Source: JABSOG01 sp041583135
GTDB taxonomy: Bacteria; Pseudomonadota; Gammaproteobacteria; Enterobacterales; Alteromonadaceae
Assembly: GCA_041583135.1 (NCBI GenBank)
Contig: JBFHGJ010000154.1
Location: forward strand, 1-11,055
Direction of reading: 5' to 3'
Length of the DNA: 11,055 nt
The notes beneath the pieces were generated by a model. That model worked only from the letters and a program-made list of their open reading frames with translations, had not been told where the DNA came from and ran no database searches. The translations under genes were made by a program, and so were the position numbers. This document shows positions 6,601 to 11,055 of the stretch, piece after piece. How positions within the stretch are numbered: the stretch's first letter is position 1; every line of letters begins with the position of its first letter.

Positions 6601-9600
6601 CTGTATCTTCCTGATGGCTGATATCGACAACCGCAGTGAGGATCGTCAAGCCCTGCGCCATCAAGCATTGATTGAAGCTGGTTTTATCGGTCAATTGCTG
6701 ATGGACAGACAACAAGAGTTTGATATTGGGGTTTGCCCCATAGGCGGCATGAAGTTTGACAATATCCGTGACAGCTTTAGGCTCAAAAGCTCACAAGCGC
6801 TTATTCATAGCTTTGTTTGCGGCGGCTTTGATTTGAGCATGTATCAAAGCTCAGATGTGCCGGTGAATTTGCCACAAAATTGGCCGTATTTGGATGGCCG
6901 GGTGGTAGCTCTGGACAATCAACCTGAAATGACAGACGTTGATATCGCTTTGGTGCGTCAAAGCGCCTTGCAAGCTGCGCCTTCGACACTTGAAGATGAC
7001 CTTGGCGATATTGCCGTTGTTGGTATGGCTTGTCGTTTTGCCGGGAGTGAAACCCCTGAGCAGCTTTGGCAAAACCTGGCTAAAGGTAAAACTCACTTTA
7101 GCCGCCTTGGCTTTGATAACCCACAGGGCTATCGCCACCAACTGAGCGATAACGACGACGCCGGGCATTTTGGCGGTTTTATTGCCGATATCGACAGCTT
7201 TGATTCGCTGCTTTTCAAAATATCGCCAGCTGAGGCGCAAAGCATGGACCCACAAGAGCGTAAACTGCTTGAGGTGGTGTATGAGAGCATTGAGCACAGT
7301 GGTTATTGTCCAAGCCGCTTAAGTCAAACCGCCGAGGTTGGGGTGTATGTTGGTGCGATGTGGGATGATTATCAGCATCATGCCTCTGATGGCTTGTATG
7401 CTGGGGTGAACATTCCGGCGGTGTCTCATCACTCATCTATTGCCAATCGTATTTCTTTTTATTTTGATTTTTCAGGCCCTTCGGTGGCGCTTAATACCTC
7501 TTGCTCATCGGCAATGAGTGCGCTGCATATGGCCCTTGGCGCGTTAAAGGCAGGCGAGTGCAGCACTGCCATTGTTGGCGGGGTGAACCTGCTAAGCCAC
7601 CCTTATCATTTTGATATGTTACAAGGCATGGGCTTGTTATCCACCGCCGAAATGGCCAGTCCCTTTGGCAGTCAGAGCAGTGGCTGGATAGCGGGCGAAG
7701 GCGTTGGCGCTTTGGTGCTAAAAACCAAAGCCGATGCCATTAAAGAGGGTGATAGCATTTATGGCCTGATCAAAGGCTCTAGCATCAATCATTCGGGCAA
7801 AGCGGTGCGCTACAGCGCGCCAAACAGCCAAAGACAGATTGAGGGCATGTTAAAGGCGCTTAAAAGTGCCAAAGTGGCGCCAAAAGATATTGATTACATT
7901 GAAGCGGCGGCAGCGGGCGCGGCGATGGCCGATGCCGCAGAGTTCAGTGCGATAAAGGCAGTCTTTAACCCGGCGAAAACCGACGGCAAAACCATTGCTG
8001 TCGGCAGCGTTAAGGCCACTTTGGGGCATTTGGAATCGGCCAGCAGTATCTCCCAGCTATTTAAGGTGTTGCAGCAATTTAGCCATCAGGCGATTGCCCC
8101 GACGCTCAATACCGAGCCGTTAAATCCGCTGGTGAAACTCAAAGGCAGTGGTCTTGAGATAGTGACCAAGCTCACGCCAATGCCGCAAACTGATAAGCCT
8201 CAGCGGGTGCTGATCAACGCCTTTGGCGCAACCGGCGCAGGCGGGCATTTGGTGGTGGAATCGTTTAACGACCCACGTCAAACACAAGCCATTCAAACGC
8301 CGTGTATTGTGTGCCTAAGTGCGCAAAGCGATGAGCAGCTAACAAAGCTGGTGAAAGGCCAAATTGAAAACCTGTCATCAAATACTCATGAACTTGCCAA
8401 CATCGGTTATACCTTGGCCGCTGGCCGTGACGCTTTTGCTACTCGCGCGGCTTGGGTGGTCGAAAGCGTCGAGCAGTTAATCGATGCGCTTAAGTGCTTT
8501 GTTAAAGGTGAAAGTCACCCAGCGCAGTGTATGCAAGATGATACAAACAGTGAAGATAGCTTGCGAGCAACGGCAAAACGCTGGCTGAACAATGAATGCA
8601 GTCTTGATGATATTGCGCAAAGCTATATTGCCAAAAGCGGCCAAAGCCTCAAACGGGTAGGGCTTGCAGGCTATCCTTTTGCCAAAGACAAGCATTGGGT
8701 TCAAGCATCAAATGACGCTACTATCACCGCTGCACCTCGGCCTGCAATGCCAGCACAACCTGAACCAATCGTTGTGCCACAAGCAAGCATGGCAACAGCA
8801 AATCCGAGTGTTACTGTCGCCACGCCTCAGCACAGCGAAAGTTTGGTCAGTGCGCTAACAGCCCATTTAAAACAGCGCTTTAGTGAAGTGTCGCAAGTGC
8901 CGGTTAACCGCATGATAGGCGATGTACTCTTTGCCGATTACGGCATCAACTCAGCAATGATAGTGAGCCTTAACCAATTGCTTGAGCAAGACTTTGGCGA
9001 ACTATCCAAAACCCTATTCTTTGAACATCACAGCGTCGCCGAGCTATGCGACTACCTACTCAGCAACCATCAAAGCGCCGTCGCCCAGCAATTAGGCATA
9101 GACCCTCTGCCTCAATCGGTGTCAGACACCGACCAAAAAGATCAGCATTCGGTGTCAGACACCATGCAAAATAATTTGGAGGCTACCACGTCAAATAAGG
9201 GCTTGGCGGGCGATTTGGTGTCAGACACCAAAGATTTAAAAGAGAAAATGGTGTCAGACACTTCCAATGAAGGGGTGGCGATTATTGGCATGGCGGGGAC
9301 TTATCCCGGTGCTGAGGACTTAGCTGGTTTTTGGCAGAACTTGGCTGGCGGCGTCGATTGTATTAGTGAAATTCCTAAAGAGCGCTGGGATATTGCGCGT
9401 TTTTATGACCAAAACGGCGGCGAGGGGAAAATCGTCACCAACTGGGGCGGGTTTATCGCTGATGTCGATAAGTTCGATGCGCCGTTTTTCAGTATTTCGC
9501 CAAAACAGGCGCCGTTTATGGATCCGCAAGAGCGCTTGTTCTTACAAACAGCGTGGCATACTTTAGAAGATGCCGGGTATCACCGTCAAAGTTGCGCCCA

Positions 9601-11055
9601 AGATTTTGCTGCAAAAGTCGGTGTGTTTGTTGGGGTAATGTATGGTGAATATCAGCTTTACAGCCCGTCAAACCGTTTAACTGCCGATGGTTTGGCAGTC
9701 GGTTCTTCGTATGGCTCTATTGCCAATCGGGTATCTTACTTTTTTGATTTCTGCGGTCCGAGTATGGCAGTGGATACCTTGTGCTCGTCATCATTAACGG
9801 CGCTACATTTGGCGGTCAATGCCCTGAATAATGGTGAGTGCGAAGCGGCCATTGCCGGTGGAGTGAGCTTGTCGATTCACCCAAATAAATACATTATGGC
9901 GTCCCAGCTCAGTATGCCTTCATCTGATGGTCGCTGCCGCAGCTTTGGCGCTGGTGGTGATGGCTTTATCCCAGGTGAAGGGGTTGGTGCATTGCTGCTA
10001 AGGCCACTAGCTAAGGCGCAAGCGGCAAGGGATAGAATTTACGGCGTCATTCGCGCAACCGCGGTCAATCATGATGGCCGCACTCATGGCTACACGGTGC
10101 CAAACCCCAAAGCGCAGGCGCGCATGATTGTCGATGCCATTGAACGTGCTGGCGTTTCACCTGAGCACATCAGCTACATTGAAGCCCATGGCACCGGCAC
10201 CTTGCTTGGCGATCCGGTTGAGATCAATGCGTTAACCTCAGCCTTTAGACAATACACCGAGCGCAAGCAATTCTGCGCCGTCGGCTCGGTTAAATCCAAT
10301 ATCGGTCATCTTGAATCTGCCGCTGGCGTGGCGGGGATAAGCAAGATACTGCTACAGATGCGCCACAAACAGTTGGCGCCATCACTGCACAGCAGTGAGC
10401 TAAACCCGAATATCGACTTCGCCAACAGCCCATTCTATGTGCAGCAACAGCTCAGTGACTGGCAACGGCCAAGTGCCAGTGTTGATGGCACATTACAACA
10501 GCTTCCGCGCATGGCTTGTATATCAGGCTTTGGCGCAGGTGGTGCCAATGCCCATGCGATTATCGAAGAATATATCGATGAATGTGACGAAGTCGTGGCG
10601 GCTGAGCCTAGGCTGATTTGCCTCTCGGCGCTCAATCAAGACAGGCTAGCTGCCTACGCCGCTGCGTTTTTGGCGCAAGTGAAAGCTCTAGGCGATGAAT
10701 CACAGGATGAGCAAAACCGCCTATTGGCCGACATTGCCTATACTTCACAGCTTGGTCGTGCACCAATGTCTGTAAGGCTTGCCATTGTGGCAAGCTCAAT
10801 CGATGAGCTGACAAATAAACTCGATGCCTTTGTCAAAGGGGATAAAAACATCGCCCAGCTGTATTTTGCCGACGGTAAGCAAGATAGCAGCTCATTGCAG
10901 ATCTTAAGCGAAGATGAATTACTGCGAGAGGCCATTGGTCGCTGGGTTGAACACAAGCGTTTGGCGCAAATTGCCGAGCTGTGGGTCAAAGGGATGGCGG
11001 TTGATTGGCACAAGCTTTATTTAGATGGTTATCAGCCCAAACGCACTGCCATGGC
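3614..11055 (+). CDS. hybrid NRPS / trans-AT PKS: A(Ser)-PCP-Ox-KS0-ACP-KS, 3' partial
   Basis: A single open frame of 2480 codons to the window edge with no stop. ATG 3614 is the only usable start after the in-frame TAA at 3551, and the protein enters the A domain at once. Domains in order (residues): adenylation ~10-500, serine code; PCP ~530-600 with Ser562 in GATSF; two SagB/McbC-like nitroreductase halves ~650-860 and ~873-1078; non-elongating KS ~1132-1555; post-KS linker to ~1698 ending YPFAKDKHWV; ACP ~1743-1820 with Ser1780; repeat-bearing linker ~1835-1885; full KS ~1888-2320; second post-KS linker at the edge. No AT domain occurs after either KS, which marks a trans-AT assembly line. 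Predicted task: load serine, let the upstream Cy pair make an oxazoline, oxidize it to an oxazole, relay through KS0-ACP, then start polyketide extension. The final product is not recognised. Confidence 0.95.
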   Translation, partial: MKNNGQNLRSLSELIANAAQQYPEQTAVTIAGQSISYQTLNHRANQCARYLRDMGAGPGVAVGIMMERSIELVVALLAVLKAQSAYLPIDVADPKERRDFIVEDADIGLLLTQQQFADKLADFDGTFVCLDESDTLLAPFATDELEQSPRADDIAYIIYTSGSTGKPKGCLVHHQAICNRLTWMAKHYQVNASDKVLQKTPVTFDVSVWELFLPLITGATLVLAKPGGHRDPSYLSRTIGDNGVSLCHFVPSMLQHFLSQAKADELTSLRHVFVSGEAIGFELVKSFKALCDAQLNNLYGPTEAAVDVSYYRCELRHDKKVPIGKAIDNVQLHILDEQLKPVAQGQSGQLCIGGVAVAKGYLNRPELSAEKFIDDPFNTGGKLYLTGDLAKMLDDGNIEYLGRSDFQVKLRGFRIELPEIEAALLEHAAVEQAVVLVQDKASGDPKLVAYVAGQNLPEQKQLKHYLEQSLPAHMVPNLIACLDNMPVTKHGKADRSALPWPIETTQLQTTQQQLMQAVDEPMNQSSHTLASISQDVLNIFIELLGRDTLEPGDDLFDFGATSFTMIQAVDKINQRFDLEVPVDIFLQEPRIYAVAQYIFDSLPLKQRAMAIKTQSELTQPEHRPITLAQSAPLSVEPTAMLDVQDINLQVAEFNNKFYLKPHDETTPLSCQSLGELLSLYKAAAINNECKYLYGSAGGLNPIQCYVHVKANRCAGIPAGVYYYHPLEHALYLVSDKDLDSQLFANDGVFDSAPVTLFYVARLDVIMPKYQSLSAVLSILEAGYMAQLVAGREHELGHSVAQVTIAKGERLQQSLGLSDRQLVTYALALGANGTQCQNNGDAARIFAGFKTYEEQNQQHFKQLMQSPPSAIEAFGSEVAKVELAERVWHDNYYVVRGAKRYYQQTPVSFARFSQFMSLLCGKEIKGAKRFLYQVGQTQPVTSVYLYLRKGAVEGIPAGVYRFERDSHSLVWLASKLSGDLKSCHMPFNRKHAQQAKFCIFLMADIDNRSEDRQALRHQALIEAGFIGQLLMDRQQEFDIGVCPIGGMKFDNIRDSFRLKSSQALIHSFVCGGFDLSMYQSSDVPVNLPQNWPYLDGRVVALDNQPEMTDVDIALVRQSALQAAPSTLEDDLGDIAVVGMACRFAGSETPEQLWQNLAKGKTHFSRLGFDNPQGYRHQLSDNDDAGHFGGFIADIDSFDSLLFKISPAEAQSMDPQERKLLEVVYESIEHSGYCPSRLSQTAEVGVYVGAMWDDYQHHASDGLYAGVNIPAVSHHSSIANRISFYFDFSGPSVALNTSCSSAMSALHMALGALKAGECSTAIVGGVNLLSHPYHFDMLQGMGLLSTAEMASPFGSQSSGWIAGEGVGALVLKTKADAIKEGDSIYGLIKGSSINHSGKAVRYSAPNSQRQIEGMLKALKSAKVAPKDIDYIEAAAAGAAMADAAEFSAIKAVFNPAKTDGKTIAVGSVKATLGHLESASSISQLFKVLQQFSHQAIAPTLNTEPLNPLVKLKGSGLEIVTKLTPMPQTDKPQRVLINAFGATGAGGHLVVESFNDPRQTQAIQTPCIVCLSAQSDEQLTKLVKGQIENLSSNTHELANIGYTLAAGRDAFATRAAWVVESVEQLIDALKCFVKGESHPAQCMQDDTNSEDSLRATAKRWLNNECSLDDIAQSYIAKSGQSLKRVGLAGYPFAKDKHWVQASNDATITAAPRPAMPAQPEPIVVPQASMATANPSVTVATPQHSESLVSALTAHLKQRFSEVSQVPVNRMIGDVLFADYGINSAMIVSLNQLLEQDFGELSKTLFFEHHSVAELCDYLLSNHQSAVAQQLGIDPLPQSVSDTDQKDQHSVSDTMQNNLEATTSNKGLAGDLVSDTKDLKEKMVSDTSNEGVAIIGMAGTYPGAEDLAGFWQNLAGGVDCISEIPKERWDIARFYDQNGGEGKIVTNWGGFIADVDKFDAPFFSISPKQAPFMDPQERLFLQTAWHTLEDAGYHRQSCAQDFAAKVGVFVGVMYGEYQLYSPSNRLTADGLAVGSSYGSIANRVSYFFDFCGPSMAVDTLCSSSLTALHLAVNALNNGECEAAIAGGVSLSIHPNKYIMASQLSMPSSDGRCRSFGAGGDGFIPGEGVGALLLRPLAKAQAARDRIYGVIRATAVNHDGRTHGYTVPNPKAQARMIVDAIERAGVSPEHISYIEAHGTGTLLGDPVEINALTSAFRQYTERKQFCAVGSVKSNIGHLESAAGVAGISKILLQMRHKQLAPSLHSSELNPNIDFANSPFYVQQQLSDWQRPSASVDGTLQQLPRMACISGFGAGGANAHAIIEEYIDECDEVVAAEPRLICLSALNQDRLAAYAAAFLAQVKALGDESQDEQNRLLADIAYTSQLGRAPMSVRLAIVASSIDELTNKLDAFVKGDKNIAQLYFADGKQDSSSLQILSEDELLREAIGRWVEHKRLAQIAELWVKGMAVDWHKLYLDGYQPKRTAM
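3641..5110 (+). other. adenylation domain, serine code
   Basis: Core motifs: YTSGSTGKPKG (A3, residues 159-169), FDVSVWELF (A4, from 204), YGPTE (A5, 299-303), YLTGDL (A7, from 384), GRSDFQVKLRGFRIE (A8, from 402) and HGKADR with Lys492 (A10). Aligning by eye to GrsA gives the ten specificity residues D205 V206 W209 H248 F273 S275 L298 V306 D307 K492, i.e. DVWHFSLVDK. This is the code known for serine-activating domains such as EntF. A8 to A10 is uninterrupted, so the oxidase is not inserted here as in some thiazole modules. Confidence 0.88.
5201..5413 (+). other. peptidyl carrier protein domain
   Basis: The phosphopantetheine serine is Ser562 (5297-5299) in DLFDFGATSFTMIQ. GATS in place of GGHS is common in carriers of heterocycle-forming modules. 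It carries the seryl and then oxazolinyl/oxazolyl chain between the A, Cy and Ox domains. Confidence 0.88.
5561..6845 (+). other. Ox region: two consecutive SagB/McbC-like nitroreductase-fold halves
   Basis: FMN-dependent dehydrogenases of this family oxidize azolines to azoles. Half 1 (about 5561-6190) has YGSAGGLNPIQCYV (Ser695), GIPAGVYYYHP, and LEAGYMAQLVAG. Half 2 (about 6230-6845) repeats the order: YQVGQTQPVTSVYLYL, GIPAGVYRFER (from residue 953), IEAGFIGQLLM, then GVCPIGG and HSFVCGG. In half 2 the SAGG motif is degraded to VGQT, so half 1 probably supplies that part of the flavin site and half 2 may be structural or complete the site. The region follows the PCP directly and precedes the KS. 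Confidence 0.8.
7007..8275 (+). other. KS0: ketosynthase lacking the HGTGT histidine, presumed non-elongating
   Basis: Starts at DIAVVGMACRF. The nucleophile Cys1297 (7502-7504) is kept in NTSCSSAMSALH, and a GHLES histidine is kept. The motif EAHGTGTLLGDPVE is replaced by EAAAAGAAMADAAE, so the catalytic His becomes Ala1432 (7907-7909). A KS without this His can accept an acyl chain on Cys but is not expected to decarboxylate malonyl. Together with the following ACP it should form a relay module after the Ox domain. Confidence 0.9.
8285..8705 (+). other. post-KS linker (flanking subdomain), no AT
   Basis: The stretch PCIVCLSAQSDEQL ... LKRVGLAGYPFAKDKHWV matches the conserved post-KS linker of trans-AT synthases, which ends in a YPF...W element. 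No GHSxG acyltransferase motif is present. A Pro/Gln/Ala-rich flexible spacer follows, at about 8705-8840, before the ACP. Confidence 0.75.
8840..9070 (+). other. acyl carrier protein domain
   Basis: The phosphopantetheine serine is Ser1780 (8951-8953) in FADYGINSAMIVSLNQLLEQDFGELSKTLFFEH (listed here as FADYGINSAM, then QDFGEL and KTLFFEH). This is a typical trans-AT type ACP. The Asp usually before the serine (DS) is Asn here. Confidence 0.85.
9118..9262. repeat. four copies of the 13-bp palindrome GGTGTCAGACACC in the ACP-KS linker
   Basis: Copies at 9118-9130, 9151-9163, 9217-9229 (all perfect) and 9250-9262 (last base T, 12 of 13). Start-to-start distances are 33, 66 and 33 bp, so all lie in the same frame and encode VSDT each time. 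Spacers of 20, 53 and 20 bp show no evident similarity. Copy 3 extends to 9-bp arms (TTTGGTGTC / GACACCAAA, 9214-9232) and copy 1 to 7-bp arms. The array lies in the flexible linker between the ACP and the second KS, where insertions are tolerated. Confidence 0.92.
9275..10575 (+). other. second ketosynthase, catalytically complete
   Basis: Begins VAIIGMAGTYPG. Catalytic residues are all present: Cys2057 (9782-9784) in DTLCSSSL, His2192 (10187-10189) in EAHGTGT and His2232 (10307-10309) in NIGHLESAAG. It ends near GFGAGGANAHAIIEE. It should elongate the chain received from the preceding ACP, using malonyl supplied by a separate AT. Confidence 0.93.
10600..11055 (+). other. second post-KS linker, cut by window edge
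   Basis: RLICLSALNQDRL ... ADIAYTSQLGRAPM ... LAQIAELWVKGMAVDW is the trans-AT post-KS linker again; an AT domain is not starting here. The window ends a few residues before the expected YPF...W end of the linker, so the tailoring domains of this module are not visible. Confidence 0.75.

Noticed and set aside
6851..7297. 148-codon open frame on the minus strand
   Set aside because: It lies opposite the Ox/KS0 coding frame, shows no recognisable protein family, and is a shadow of the + strand codon pattern.
8285..8840. Acyltransferase domain after the first KS
   Set aside because: No GHSxG motif and too short; the sequence matches a trans-AT post-KS linker.
9118..9262. CRISPR-like array
   Set aside because: The repeat is only 13 bp, spacers are 20, 53 and 20 bp, and the whole array lies inside an uninterrupted reading frame.

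Overview
The window is part of a hybrid nonribosomal peptide / trans-AT polyketide biosynthetic locus, all on the + strand. It contains the 3' end of one NRPS gene, one complete lipase-like gene, and the first ~2480 codons of a giant NRPS-PKS gene that runs off the right edge. Intermediate GC by eye, typical -24/-12-free gamma-proteobacterial gene starts and the codon style suggest a gammaproteobacterium, possibly a marine Alteromonadales/Shewanella-type organism. This placement is inference only; no taxonomic marker gene is present.

Layout. 2-1957: C-terminal part of an NRPS protein with two consecutive heterocyclization (Cy) domains and no adenylation or carrier domain after them. 1958-2264: intergenic region with a possible promoter and a dense run of inverted repeats that can fold as a multibranched structure. 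2265-3530: stand-alone class-3-lipase-like alpha/beta hydrolase. 3531-3613: short gap with a perfect 8-bp hairpin just before the next start codon. 3614-11055 (open): A(Ser)-PCP-Ox(two nitroreductase-like halves)-KS0-ACP-KS-post-KS linker. No acyltransferase domain is seen; both KS domains are followed by linkers of the kind seen in trans-AT systems, so the AT is expected to be encoded elsewhere.

How the parts probably work together (inference from domain order). The A domain carries the ten-residue code DVWHFSLVDK, which reads as serine. Serine loaded on the PCP would be condensed and cyclized by the upstream tandem Cy pair, acting in trans between proteins, to an oxazoline. The SagB/McbC-like Ox region would oxidize it to an oxazole. 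The oxazolyl chain would pass to KS0, whose HGTGT histidine motif is replaced by an alanine-rich stretch, so it should transfer but not elongate. The ACP would then hand it to the second KS, which keeps Cys-His-His and begins polyketide extension.

The most unusual features are a 13-bp palindrome present four times, phased at 33/66/33 bp and in one reading frame (VSDT), in the ACP-KS linker; the hairpin cluster upstream of the lipase gene; the split Cy-Cy / A-PCP-Ox module; and the lipase-like gene sitting between the two assembly-line genes.
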